Positions 44,559-54,335 are shown, numbered from the stretch's first letter. The stretch: DNA of 64,000 nucleotides from Trichormus sp. M33_DOE_039 (GCA_015296085.1 DVDT01000050.1:62001-126000); one strand, 5' to 3'. A program made the numbers and translations. The notes: a model not told the origin generated them from the sequence alone.

Positions 44559-46517
44559 CTAAAAATCATCATCTACTGCCTCATCTACCCATTCAGATGT
44601 ACTTGTTTCTGTTAAGTCTTCACCATCATCTGTAAATCGAATGACTTTGCCATCAAAAAATTGTGCTAGACGTTGGGCCGCGATCGCAACTTCATCTGTT
44701 TCCCAACTAGCTAGAGGTGGTGGGCTGGTCGGGGGAGTTGGTGTTTTGGCTTTATTGGCTGATGGTTCGGGTTTAGCTGGTGTGGGTGCTGGTGTGGGTG
44801 GTTGTGGTGTCGGTGTGGGTGGTTTGTGGTTGTTGTAACTCGCTGGAGGTGGCTGCTTGACGGTAGGTGAACCGTTACCGTTGACTGGTGGTGTTTTCTT
44901 GCCAGTGGGGGGAGTTGATGTAGTAGCTTTTTCTAGACTAACTTGCATTTCTTGATGGAAAGTTTGTTGAAAAGCTGCCGTAATCATCGTTAAATCAGAT
45001 TTTACTTTGTCGAACCACACAGGTTTGACACCAACACGGGCTACGTTACCATCAAAATCAATCAAGTGGCACATTTGACCCAACAAAGCACGTCTGGGTA
45101 TTTGCTGAATATTGCTTAATACCTGCTGCCAAATCTGAGCTAAATCAAATTGTGTTGTCTCAACAGTTTCTTCGGTAGGTGGTACTGAAGGAGTCGGGTT
45201 TGGAGGTAAGGTTTGTTCTTCTGGGATGGGGGGGGATGAAGTGACAGGGGCGACTTGTTCTTCTGGGATGGGGGGACGCGATGGCGCAACTGAAGAAACA
45301 GGGGGAGATGGTGGATGTGTTGGAGTGGTAGGGGTGACTTTTTGATGTGTGATTTGTGGCGGGGAGGATGGACGCTGATCGCTGGGTGATATTACAGGTA
45401 ATACACTGGTAGGGGCTGACTGAATATTCGCACTGGGTAATAGTCCTAGTAATGTTACCTCTAACCATAATCGTGGCTGGGTGGTGTTTTTAATTTGCAG
45501 TTCTGCTGTCTGTAAGTGTTTTTGACCCAGCAAAATACTACCTATGGGTAAAGATTGGGCGCACTCAATTAGTGATTGCCAGGTTTCCTGGGTACAAGCT
45601 ACTAAATCTTGACGGGTAGGTGCGGTTTTTGCTATCAGTACATCGCGGTAGAAGCCGGCAAGATTTTGCAGAATGGTGAGTGGTTCTCGACCACGATCTA
45701 AAATTTGGCGAGTCTGATCTAATAATGCTTCTGCGTTATCTTGGGCGATCGCATTCAATAATCCCAACAAATCTCGTTCACTAACTGAACCCACTAAGTC
45801 CCAAACTCTCTCCGGGATCACTTCCCCTGGTAATAAAGCCAACTGATCAAGAAGACTTTCCGCATCACGCAATCCTCCCTGAGACAGTTGCGCTACTAGG
45901 GTGACAGCTGCTTGTGAAATATGAATATTTTCCTTAGCGGCGATCGCACTTAAATGCTTAACCATCGCCCCTAATTCAATCCGTCTAAAATCAAACCTTT
46001 GACAGCGAGAAATAATTGTTGGTAATACCCGTTGTGGGTCGGTTGTAGCTAGTACGAAAACAACGTGTTTAGGTGGTTCTTCTAGTGTCTTGAGTAGCGC
46101 ATTGAATGCTGCACTACTGAGCATATGGCACTCGTCAATCACGTAAACTTTATAACGGCACTGCACAGGAGCGAATTGGGCTTTTTCAATCAATTCGCGG
46201 ATATTATCAACACCAGTGTTACTGGCAGCATCAATTTCAATGACATCTAAGGAGTAACCTTTGGTAATTCCTTGACAAACATCACATACACCGCAGGGTT
46301 CAGCCGTGGGTTTGTGATCTTGGAGACAATTAAGCGACTTAGCCAGAATGCGCGCACTAGAGGTCTTCCCCGTCCCTCTAGGGCCAGTGAACAAATAAGC
46401 AGGTGCAATTTTAGCTGTACGGATAGCATTAATGAGAGTGGTAGCGATCGCCTCTTGCCCCACCAGTTCAGCAAAACTCTTTGGGCGATACTTGTGGTGC
46501 AGGGGTTCGTAAGACAT
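44559..46517 (-). CDS. dnaX: DNA polymerase III subunit gamma/tau
   Basis: This 652-residue clamp-loader ATPase is DnaX. The AAA+ region has 'LHHKYRPKSFAELVGQEAI', Walker A 'GPRGTGKTS', zinc-binding cysteines in 'CLQDHKPTAEPCGVCDVCQ', Walker B 'VYVIDECHML' and sensor-1-like 'VLATTDPQRVLPTIISRCQRFDFRRI'. Domain III follows to about 360. Then comes a long Pro/Thr/Ser-rich linker with repeated 'PPIPEEQ' (about 385-450), a folded tau-like segment (about 460-530, 'WQQVLSNIQQIPRRALLGQM') and a second low-complexity PTP-rich stretch before an acidic tail. I see no intein, which some cyanobacterial dnaX genes carry, and no obvious slippery A-run at the tau/gamma switch. Confidence 0.97.
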   Translation of the reverse strand: MSYEPLHHKYRPKSFAELVGQEAIATTLINAIRTAKIAPAYLFTGPRGTGKTSSARILAKSLNCLQDHKPTAEPCGVCDVCQGITKGYSLDVIEIDAASNTGVDNIRELIEKAQFAPVQCRYKVYVIDECHMLSSAAFNALLKTLEEPPKHVVFVLATTDPQRVLPTIISRCQRFDFRRIELGAMVKHLSAIAAKENIHISQAAVTLVAQLSQGGLRDAESLLDQLALLPGEVIPERVWDLVGSVSERDLLGLLNAIAQDNAEALLDQTRQILDRGREPLTILQNLAGFYRDVLIAKTAPTRQDLVACTQETWQSLIECAQSLPIGSILLGQKHLQTAELQIKNTTQPRLWLEVTLLGLLPSANIQSAPTSVLPVISPSDQRPSSPPQITHQKVTPTTPTHPPSPPVSSVAPSRPPIPEEQVAPVTSSPPIPEEQTLPPNPTPSVPPTEETVETTQFDLAQIWQQVLSNIQQIPRRALLGQMCHLIDFDGNVARVGVKPVWFDKVKSDLTMITAAFQQTFHQEMQVSLEKATTSTPPTGKKTPPVNGNGSPTVKQPPPASYNNHKPPTPTPQPPTPAPTPAKPEPSANKAKTPTPPTSPPPLASWETDEVAIAAQRLAQFFDGKVIRFTDDGEDLTETSTSEWVDEAVDDDF

Positions 46518-46795
46518 GGATCAAAAAAATTCAATGCCTTTGGTAGTTGACAAAGCCAAAAACCTGATCAGTATACCAGTTTTACTCTTTTACCTCTAAC
46601 TTTTGAGTTTAGTTCGAGTCTAGGGTTAAAGCATTTTAAACTTTACCGCCCATCTTGGCGACTGTGACATAACCTAGAAAAGACAATCAACTCGTTCATA
46701 TACATTTTATTGATCAGAGTAAAGGGACTCTATAACGCGATCGCGCCAGCGTCTACCGTAGGTAATCGCTAAAATCTTCAGGTAAACAATAGTAA

Positions 46796-47464
46796 ATGGT
46801 ACAGCAAATGCTCAGGCGGCTCATTCAGTGGATTAAAAGACTTTTTCAAGGCTTATTCGGTAAAAAATCAACTCCAACAAAAGTTAGTGAGAATATTCCC
46901 ACACCACCAGCACCACCACTCACCGATACAGATTTAGAATTTCTGTTCACTGAACTTTTAGAAGGTGTACATCAGGCGCGTGGGCAAACATGGGCTTTAC
47001 GGTGGCTGGAAAACATTGAGCATCGTGTTTCAACCGAACGATGGATACAGTGGTTAAACCAATTTGGTGGAAAATTACTAGCCTCATCTTCACCAAACAA
47101 TGAATTAGCCTCGCGATTAGTCCAACTGGGTGAATTGGGTGTGGGTGAAATCGGTGATTTAGCCTATGACATTGGCATGCAAATCCTCACCCGCAATCAA
47201 GGTGAACCTATTTGGGAATATGATGGCCCCGACAGCATTAGTACAAATATACCACAAACAGAAGACTCATCAACCCCTGAATTACCGCCAGAGGGAGAAT
47301 TTCAAACAGTCACTTTGGATGAGTTATTTGTGATGTTGCAACAAGATGAAAACCTACGCAAACAAATGGCCGAACAACTGGCGATTGAAACAGATGATCC
47401 ACAAGTGATTGTTGAGACTTTAGTAAATCAGTATTATGCTGCGAGTCAATCGACTACAGAGTAA
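46796..47464 (+). CDS. Stand-alone paralogue of the TPR-CHAT N-terminal domain
   Basis: This 222-residue protein is clearly related to the start of the adjacent TPR-CHAT protein: 'DLEFLFTELLEGVHQARGQTWALRWLENIEHRVSTERWIQWLNQFGGKLLASSSPNNELASRLVQLGELGVGEIGDLAYDIGMQIL' matches 'DLELLFTQLLEGVHQGKGQQWAIKFFQRMEDRISIERWIDWLLVFGEKLLLSPAPNHLVATQMIQLGELDIGKVGELSYEIGIQLL'. A second matching block is 'VTLDELFVMLQQDENLRKQMAEQLAIE' near the C-terminus. Low-complexity linkers join them. It has no protease domain. Both ATG 46796 and ATG 46808 are in frame; the second aligns with the start of the CHAT gene. Same strand, ~265 bp apart. It may regulate or dimerise with the larger protein. Confidence 0.75.
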   Translation: MVQQMLRRLIQWIKRLFQGLFGKKSTPTKVSENIPTPPAPPLTDTDLEFLFTELLEGVHQARGQTWALRWLENIEHRVSTERWIQWLNQFGGKLLASSSPNNELASRLVQLGELGVGEIGDLAYDIGMQILTRNQGEPIWEYDGPDSISTNIPQTEDSSTPELPPEGEFQTVTLDELFVMLQQDENLRKQMAEQLAIETDDPQVIVETLVNQYYAASQSTTE

Positions 47465-47509
47465 TCAGGGGAATGGGGAATAGGAAATGGGAGACAGACT
47501 TTACATCAA

Positions 47510-47554
47510 TGACGGCGGTTGCTACAAGTCGGGCATTGCCCGCCCCGCAGTGTC
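47510..47554 (-). repeat. Dispersed GGGTTTCCCG...GCAA repeat, copy 4 (inverted)
   Basis: The reverse complement reads 'actgcggggcgggcaatgcccgacttgtagcaaccgccgtca', closely matching the copy at 27901-27942. It lies in the repeat-rich gap between the small paralogue and the TPR-CHAT gene. Confidence 0.6.
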
Positions 47555-47729
47555 TCCCCAATGCCCCATGCCCCACACCCAATAAACGAAGTTTTGTATA
47601 TTTTTTATAAAAAATTGACGAAAAACTCTCACAATTTCAGTATATTTCGCATAAATCATGCTAGGCTACGATTTTTTCAGCACAACGATGGCTACAATCT
47701 AGGTTAAACAAAATCCAAGAGTATGGCAG

Positions 47730-50700
47730 ATGCTCACTCGGCTATTGCAGTGGTTTAAAACAGTAGACACACACCCCGTTGCTAGTAACCAAACTGGTTC
47801 TTTTAAAGCTATTAGGGAAGAGCAGGTGGCAGAAATACCACCGGAATTAACTAATGCAGATCTGGAACTCTTATTTACCCAGCTGTTAGAAGGTGTACAT
47901 CAAGGGAAAGGACAACAATGGGCTATCAAGTTTTTCCAGAGGATGGAAGACCGCATCAGTATTGAGCGTTGGATCGATTGGCTATTGGTCTTTGGTGAAA
48001 AATTACTTTTGTCACCTGCACCTAATCATCTTGTAGCTACACAGATGATACAGCTAGGGGAATTGGATATCGGCAAAGTTGGTGAATTGTCCTATGAAAT
48101 TGGTATCCAGTTGTTAAATAGAGATGCTGATGAGTTGTCATCAGGGTATCCAGAACTAGAAGCATCTGATGCTCCGCCTGAAACTGCTGATATACTGCCG
48201 AACTCTCCAGGACAAGAGTTAATTCGGAACTTGGGTGAGCTGTTATGGGAATCGGAAGAACTAGAAATTGCATCGACAAGTGAGGATAATTACCAAATTT
48301 TCACAGAAAGTAGTCCTCAATTCTGGACGGATGCTGTAGCAGAAAGTGAGACAGAGATTACACAAGAACTAGTTTGGCAATATGAGCTGCGAGAAATTGA
48401 GTTTGCAGCACCAATTGAGCCAGCGGTCAGTGCGACTATAGAAAATTTATCAGATTTAAGTTGGGAAGGTCAGCCCCAAGAAGTGGTCGTACCAACTCAG
48501 ATGGTCATGATGCCAGATCCAGCCGATACCATCACTAGCTTGAGCGAACTGGTATTTGATGCGTCAGTAATAGAAATGGGTGCAGTAGTTTTATCTAATC
48601 AAGGTGATTGGGATCAGTCCTTGGCGAATTTAGAGCCAGATGTCGCCTATACCTTAGATGAACTGTTGGTGCGATTGGATCAAAGTGCTAATTTAGTTCA
48701 GCAGTTGGCGGCGAATCTCGCTGTCCAACCGCACCAACTCCCCGCGATCGCTGGCGAATTCTCGAATGTGGTAGTACAGGCGCAAGCTTGGTTTTATCAA
48801 GGTCTACAGCAAGCCAAAAGCGGTAATTTGGCAGAAGCGATCGCTTCTTATGAACAAGCGATTCAACTCAATCCCCACTCTCATGAATATTGGTTCAATC
48901 GGGGTTTAACATTATTTCATCTAGAACGATTTACTGAGGCGATCGCCTCCTATGACCAAGCGATTCAACTCAAGTCTGATTACTACAAAGCTTGGTATAA
49001 CCGGGGGGGAACACTAGGACAATTAGGACTATTTGAAGAAGCGATCGCCTCCTTTCAAGAAGCTATTACTATTCATGCTCATAACCCAGAAGTTTGGTCT
49101 AGTAAGGGTTGGGCAGAATTAAAGTTAGGGCAAATTCCGGAAGCCATAGCTAGTTATGACCAAGCACTGCAACTAGAACCCCAAGACGCAGAAAACTGGT
49201 ATTACCGAGGCATTGCGCTAAGTATAGATGAACAATATCAAGAAGCGATCGCCTCTTACAATAACGCTTTAGAAATTCAACCAGACTTCCATGAAGCTTG
49301 GATTGACAGGGGTGTAGTGTTATTTAATTTAAAACAGTGGTCAGAAGCGATCGCCTCTTGGGATAAAGCTCTAGCCAGTCAGCCGGATTTTTACTTAGCT
49401 TGGTATAACAGAGGTATCGCTTTAGAAAACTTGGGTCGTCGAGAAGAAGCGATCGCCTCCTATAGTCAGGCGATCGCGATTAAGCCCGATTTTCACCTAG
49501 CTTGGTATAACCAAGCCGTCGCCTTATTTTATTTAGAACGATATTTAGAAGCTATATCTGCCTACGATAATGCCTTAAAAATTAAACTCGACTATTGGGA
49601 AGCGTGGATTGGTCGAGGTACAGCTGTAGGTCAAATTGATACTGATAATTTAAATTTATTAACTGCGATCGCTCTAACACACCCTCCTTTAAATCAGGGT
49701 AGTTACGCAGGCAAAATCGCCAGTTATGAAGAAGGTTTAAAACACATTCGTTCTGACACCCACCCAGAAGGCTGGGGGAGATTACATCTAGCCATTGGTA
49801 ATACTTACTACGAACAAGGTAAAAAACAGCAGACATCTCGTAACTACTGGCGTAAAGCGGTAGTCGAGTATAATCAAGGACTATTAACTCTGACCCATCA
49901 AGATTTTCCCCAGTGGCATTTAGATGTTTTACAATCTCTCGTCAAAACACTGTTAGGACTCGGACAAACAGCCCAAGCACAAGATTTATTGCAACGTGGC
50001 CTCAATTTATTACAACAATTACTGAATGAAACAACTCGTTCTGATGAGAGTAAACACCAATTAGCTCTCAAATTTGCTGGACTAGAACAAATGACGGCTG
50101 ATATCGCCGTAGAGCATGGTGATTTAGTAGAAGCTTGGGAAATTGCAGAGCATGGCAAAAATTCTTGTTTAAATAGGCTGTTGTTTTCTGGGAATACAGA
50201 TATTCCCTATCTTAACTATCACTCTACTCAAACATTACTCAATCCCCACACAGCTATTATTTACTGGCATATTAGCCCAGCCGCTCTACATACATTTATT
50301 ATTAAAGACCAAGCTCCGTCACCGATTCTTGTCTTTACACCCATGCAGTACCTAGAGACAAACGGTACACCGCTTCAAGATTTACCTTTACCAGAAGCTA
50401 CAAGACGGCTCATAGAATTTGAGAATTGGCTAGAAGATTGGCAACGAGACTATCAAGAATATCGTCTCCAAGCACAGGATGAAACTAGCAAAAGTAATCA
50501 TAACTGGCGATTAGCAATGGAGACGAGATTGTGGCAATTAAAAAATATTCTGGAAATTGACACAATCGTTCAAGAATTAGAAGATGTGACGCAATTAATT
50601 TTAGTTCCTCACCGTGATTTGCAACGGTTGCCTCTCCATGTTCTCTTTCAGATAGACGATTCAGGACAACTCAACACAGAATCAAATTGGAGTATTACTT

Positions 50701-51500
50701 ATCTACCTAGCATCCAAACAGGTTTATCTCTGCGGAGTGCAACTATTTGGGATTTGTCAGAGCAAGCATTATTAAGTATTGAATATCCCACAAATAATTA
50801 TCATTCGACCTTCCGATTTGCCAACCTGGAAGCAGAAATTGTCAGCCAGATGTTTAATAACCCTCAACGTATCCAGGCACAAACAGCGACGAAAGAGAAT
50901 GTCGAAAACAATTTATTTGACCGATATTTTAATAATTACAATGTCTTCCATTTTGCTGGACAGGTAATTAATCATATTACTGAGCCTAACGCTTCAGAAT
51001 TAGCACTCACAGGAGAAGATAAACTAACTTTAGCAGAAATTATCCAAGGAAATTTAGCCACTTATAATTTAGTCACTCTCTCTGCCTGTGATACTACAAC
51101 TACTAAGCACCAACTAATTACTAGTGAATATGTCAGCTTAGTCAATGGATTTTTGAGTCGGGGTGTACCATATACATTGAGTACTTTGTGGACTGTAGAA
51201 TCCTCTGCTAGTGCCTTGGTAATTATAGAGTTTTACCGCCGACTACAGTTAGTGCGATCGCCAAATCTAGCTTTGAGTACGGCCACAAAATGGCTGCAAG
51301 AATTAACAGCCTTAGAATTAAGACAATGGTATGAAGATTTACTCAATCAATTACATCCAGAAGAATTAAAATTGCGAGCTTATTTAGCTACACATCTTTA
51401 TAGAATCAGTAAAATGGATGGGGAGAAAAAGCTATACTCTCATCCTTACTATTGGTCAGCTTTTATTATTACAGGTAAGCCCATTCCCAGTAATTTTTAA
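47730..51500 (+). CDS. TPR-CHAT protein with a probably inactivated protease domain
   Basis: This 1256-residue protein has four parts: the N-terminal domain shared with the preceding gene (about 1-135), an acidic linker with repeated 'LSDLSWE' phrases (about 150-305), a TPR array (about 352-640; units such as 'GNLAEAIASYEQAIQLNPHSHEYWFNRGLTLFHLERF') and a C-terminal caspase-HetF/CHAT domain (from about 900). In the CHAT core 'VFHFAGQVINH' and 'LVTLSACDTTTT' supply the expected His/Cys sites: Cys1120 is present, but the usual second His of HFxGH is Gln1078 (CAG). The 42-residue spacing equals that of the His585/Cys627 pair recalled for the type III-E CHAT protease. So it is probably a pseudo-protease or uses another His. 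Start ATG 47730 is preceded by AAGAG. Confidence 0.87.
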   Translation: MLTRLLQWFKTVDTHPVASNQTGSFKAIREEQVAEIPPELTNADLELLFTQLLEGVHQGKGQQWAIKFFQRMEDRISIERWIDWLLVFGEKLLLSPAPNHLVATQMIQLGELDIGKVGELSYEIGIQLLNRDADELSSGYPELEASDAPPETADILPNSPGQELIRNLGELLWESEELEIASTSEDNYQIFTESSPQFWTDAVAESETEITQELVWQYELREIEFAAPIEPAVSATIENLSDLSWEGQPQEVVVPTQMVMMPDPADTITSLSELVFDASVIEMGAVVLSNQGDWDQSLANLEPDVAYTLDELLVRLDQSANLVQQLAANLAVQPHQLPAIAGEFSNVVVQAQAWFYQGLQQAKSGNLAEAIASYEQAIQLNPHSHEYWFNRGLTLFHLERFTEAIASYDQAIQLKSDYYKAWYNRGGTLGQLGLFEEAIASFQEAITIHAHNPEVWSSKGWAELKLGQIPEAIASYDQALQLEPQDAENWYYRGIALSIDEQYQEAIASYNNALEIQPDFHEAWIDRGVVLFNLKQWSEAIASWDKALASQPDFYLAWYNRGIALENLGRREEAIASYSQAIAIKPDFHLAWYNQAVALFYLERYLEAISAYDNALKIKLDYWEAWIGRGTAVGQIDTDNLNLLTAIALTHPPLNQGSYAGKIASYEEGLKHIRSDTHPEGWGRLHLAIGNTYYEQGKKQQTSRNYWRKAVVEYNQGLLTLTHQDFPQWHLDVLQSLVKTLLGLGQTAQAQDLLQRGLNLLQQLLNETTRSDESKHQLALKFAGLEQMTADIAVEHGDLVEAWEIAEHGKNSCLNRLLFSGNTDIPYLNYHSTQTLLNPHTAIIYWHISPAALHTFIIKDQAPSPILVFTPMQYLETNGTPLQDLPLPEATRRLIEFENWLEDWQRDYQEYRLQAQDETSKSNHNWRLAMETRLWQLKNILEIDTIVQELEDVTQLILVPHRDLQRLPLHVLFQIDDSGQLNTESNWSITYLPSIQTGLSLRSATIWDLSEQALLSIEYPTNNYHSTFRFANLEAEIVSQMFNNPQRIQAQTATKENVENNLFDRYFNNYNVFHFAGQVINHITEPNASELALTGEDKLTLAEIIQGNLATYNLVTLSACDTTTTKHQLITSEYVSLVNGFLSRGVPYTLSTLWTVESSASALVIIEFYRRLQLVRSPNLALSTATKWLQELTALELRQWYEDLLNQLHPEELKLRAYLATHLYRISKMDGEKKLYSHPYYWSAFIITGKPIPSNF

Positions 51501-51672
51501 CTTCTAATTTTCTACTCTGATCTCAATCAATTCAGCTAGCAAAAATATTAATTATTTTCTAAAATGCCAAATACTTGATTGAGTATATGTGCATAAATTT
51601 ACTGTTGCCGAATAAATTTTCATCGATTATAAAGTTGGACGTAGTTCCTACTATTTTTGAGTATAAATATTT

Positions 51673-54288
51673 ATGGCAGGCAATATCAGTACCCAGGGTA
51701 GAACTTCTGAGCCAACTTACGTTTTAGATGCACCTGGCTCACCTAAATATCAAGTCATTCCTCTGTTAACAGTAGGTGATGAAGTTCCTTTATTAACTAG
51801 CACCTTCAGCAATACCACAGCACCTACTGTTGACTCTAGCAAACTCTTTGCATTTACCGGTATTCCTAACGGGAATAGTACAACACAAGTAAAGATTGGT
51901 GGCAAAACTTATAATTATGTTTGGGTCAGCTACGGACTAGCAGGTGATGTCACAACAGATATTTCTACTACTGCAACAGGTGAAAAAATCACTGGTGGAA
52001 GAGTATCCCTGTATGTTTTTGATGAAAACTGGAAGGTAATTGGTGGTAAAAACCTGATTGAAACAATTACAGATTTAACTGGGACATACACCTTAGATAC
52101 TGCTACTGGTTTATACACAAATAGCCAAGGAGGTTCTCTTGCTAATCTCGAAAAATTCTCTTCCGCTTATCTAGCTACATCTGGCTTCGTAGATAGTACT
52201 GGTAATGAAGTTCCTCTCCTTTTTGGAGCTAAAGAAGGAGAAGGTGATACCGGTCTTGGTTTAGCTATCACACCAGACGGTGAAGCTATAGCTTTGGAAA
52301 GTTTAGGTCAATTTGCTAAACAAAATATAGTTGCGGCTTCTGAATATCGAGCCATAGGTTCTGCGCAAACGGTGCTTTTAATTACCGAGAACAGTGGAGA
52401 CGGTGAACTCTATATGTGGGTGGGGGAGCAAACCGTAGAAGACCCCAATGGCTTGAAGAATGGGGATTTATATGTTCTCAAAGTTGATAGTGCAGAGTTT
52501 GAAGGGGACATTACTACCGAAGGAACTAAAAAAACTGCTACTTGGACAAAGGTCGATAAATCAGTTATTTTCAATCCAGACGGAACACCGAAAGTAGATG
52601 GTACTGACTTAGCTACTTTTGTTAATACTACAGACTCCTCAAGCAATTTCCAACGCTTACAAGGTATAGCCGAAGACCCCAGCAGTCCCGGAACATTTTA
52701 CTTTACAACTGCTGGTACTAATGCGATCAAAGGTCAAGGAGATACTAACGGTACTACAGAAATTGCAGATGAAGCAGAAAATCCTTATGGTAGGCTTTAC
52801 CGCTTCAGTTTAAATACCAACGACCCCACAGCAACTATTGATAATTTTGAACTCTTACTAATTGGTGGGCAAGAAAAAGGGGTCAATTATGGCAATATTG
52901 TTGTCAATAAATCCGGTCGAGTTTTAATTCAAGAAAACGCTACTGCTTTTGGTGTTGACATCATCACTCAAGAGAAACGGGAAGCCGGAATTTGGGCTTA
53001 TAACCCCAAAAAACAAAAAATTGTACCTATATTTGCTTTAGATGAGGGTGCTGCTGGTAACGAATTTAATGATCCTGCTATTCCTGGTGAATGGAGTACT
53101 TCTGGAATTATTGAAGTTGGGACAAGAACAGTTAAAGGTCAGAGTGCTTATCTATTTAATGTACAAGCAGATTCTATTACAGGTGCTAGTGTTCTCAATG
53201 GGAATCATGGTCAAGGAGGTCAGCTAGTTTTAGCTGTACCGTTTGCTTATTCTCGTAGTGAGAAAAATGTTCTTTCGATTAATAATTTTGATGATGACGA
53301 CGACGATGACGACGACGATGATGACGATGATGACGACGATGATGATAAAAAGCAAACTTTCCGATTTCAGTTAAAGTCTCGTGCTAAGTCCCAAAAAGAT
53401 GTACGTGAATATGGTTGTTTTGAGGTAGATGACGATGAAGGTGGTATTGACCACGATGATGATGATAAAACTGCCAATTTAAAACCGGGTGAAGCTGGTT
53501 ATGAAGCGGCTTTTATTCTTCGCAAACAAATCATTTTTGCTACTTTAGCTGATGGTTTGGGTGGTGATGGTGTTGCTAAGTTGACTTTAAAATCCAGTGG
53601 TAAATATCTGTTTTACCAAGTGCAGAACTTCAGCCAATCTAGGCAATCTATAATTTTTGGTAATAGCAGTTCTAATCTCACAATTACTGAGTTTCAAAGA
53701 ACTGAAACTATTTTCTCTAGTTTACAGTGGTCTGATGAAAGTATTTTGGAAGTTGAATCTACCACTGATTCACTTACACAGGGCGTAAATTACGAAAATA
53801 ATAGTGCCATCATAGATTTACGTACGGTGACTGGATCAATTTCTGTTAGTTACACCCTCCATCGAGAAGCTGCTTATGATAATTTGGTCGGCTTTTGTCA
53901 GGTAGATGATGCTAATGGCACAATTAACGGTAATACACCAGGTGCTAGTAACTTCAATCGTCAACAATATATACAAGATGCGTTAAATTCTCGCCGAGTT
54001 ACTGTTGATTTAACTGTAGCTAATCAATCTAGTAGTTTAGTTGCAAGTAGTTTAACTGGTGGGTTCTTTTTTGCTCCATTTATTGTAGCTAATGGTACGT
54101 TAGCGCAAGGATTAAGCAATGCGGTAGAGGTCTTTTTCTCATATGGAGCAGCAAATCAAGATGGACAGTCTCACATTATCAATTTAGGTAACAATATGTT
54201 CGGGTTTGAAGATATTCTTGGTGCTAGTAGTGACTTTGACTATAACGATATGGTGCTGAATGTCGGCTTTGAGCTAGCTATTACCTAG
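51673..54288 (+). CDS. PhoX/DUF839-like protein with poly-Asp tract and C-terminal DUF4114
   Basis: This 871-residue protein is probably secreted or surface-exposed. The N-terminal ~530 residues resemble PhoX/DUF839-type beta-propellers ('LLFGAKEGEGDTGLGLAITPDGEAIALESLGQF' ... 'LQGIAEDPSSPGTFYFTTAGTN'), a fold that includes Ca2+-dependent phosphatases, but I do not see enough metal-site residues to claim activity. Residues 540-558 are 19 consecutive Asp, followed by another acidic patch 'DDDEGGIDHDDDD'. The C-terminus 'MFGFEDILGASSDFDYNDMVLNVGFEL' is a DUF4114-type domain common in cyanobacterial exoproteins. No classical signal peptide is present, so export would use another route (type I-like, as for RTX proteins). 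A perfect hairpin follows the stop. Confidence 0.65.
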   Translation: MAGNISTQGRTSEPTYVLDAPGSPKYQVIPLLTVGDEVPLLTSTFSNTTAPTVDSSKLFAFTGIPNGNSTTQVKIGGKTYNYVWVSYGLAGDVTTDISTTATGEKITGGRVSLYVFDENWKVIGGKNLIETITDLTGTYTLDTATGLYTNSQGGSLANLEKFSSAYLATSGFVDSTGNEVPLLFGAKEGEGDTGLGLAITPDGEAIALESLGQFAKQNIVAASEYRAIGSAQTVLLITENSGDGELYMWVGEQTVEDPNGLKNGDLYVLKVDSAEFEGDITTEGTKKTATWTKVDKSVIFNPDGTPKVDGTDLATFVNTTDSSSNFQRLQGIAEDPSSPGTFYFTTAGTNAIKGQGDTNGTTEIADEAENPYGRLYRFSLNTNDPTATIDNFELLLIGGQEKGVNYGNIVVNKSGRVLIQENATAFGVDIITQEKREAGIWAYNPKKQKIVPIFALDEGAAGNEFNDPAIPGEWSTSGIIEVGTRTVKGQSAYLFNVQADSITGASVLNGNHGQGGQLVLAVPFAYSRSEKNVLSINNFDDDDDDDDDDDDDDDDDDDKKQTFRFQLKSRAKSQKDVREYGCFEVDDDEGGIDHDDDDKTANLKPGEAGYEAAFILRKQIIFATLADGLGGDGVAKLTLKSSGKYLFYQVQNFSQSRQSIIFGNSSSNLTITEFQRTETIFSSLQWSDESILEVESTTDSLTQGVNYENNSAIIDLRTVTGSISVSYTLHREAAYDNLVGFCQVDDANGTINGNTPGASNFNRQQYIQDALNSRRVTVDLTVANQSSSLVASSLTGGFFFAPFIVANGTLAQGLSNAVEVFFSYGAANQDGQSHIINLGNNMFGFEDILGASSDFDYNDMVLNVGFELAIT

Positions 54289-54300
54289 TAAATTTAAATG

Positions 54301-54335
54301 GAAAACCTCGATTTCTTCAAGAAATCGAGGTTTTC
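54301..54335 (+). terminator. Perfect 17-bp hairpin after the poly-Asp gene
   Basis: GAAAACCTCGATTTCTT-C-AAGAAATCGAGGTTTTC is fully self-complementary around a single base and ends in TTTTC, 12 bp after the stop codon. It can act as a terminator in both directions. A similar hairpin with the AACC.CG...ATTTTTT theme occurs at 63038-63066. Confidence 0.75.

Noticed and set aside
44559-46517. Intein or programmed frameshift in dnaX
   Set aside because: The reading frame is continuous, has normal motif spacing and shows no intein blocks or slippery A-run I could identify.
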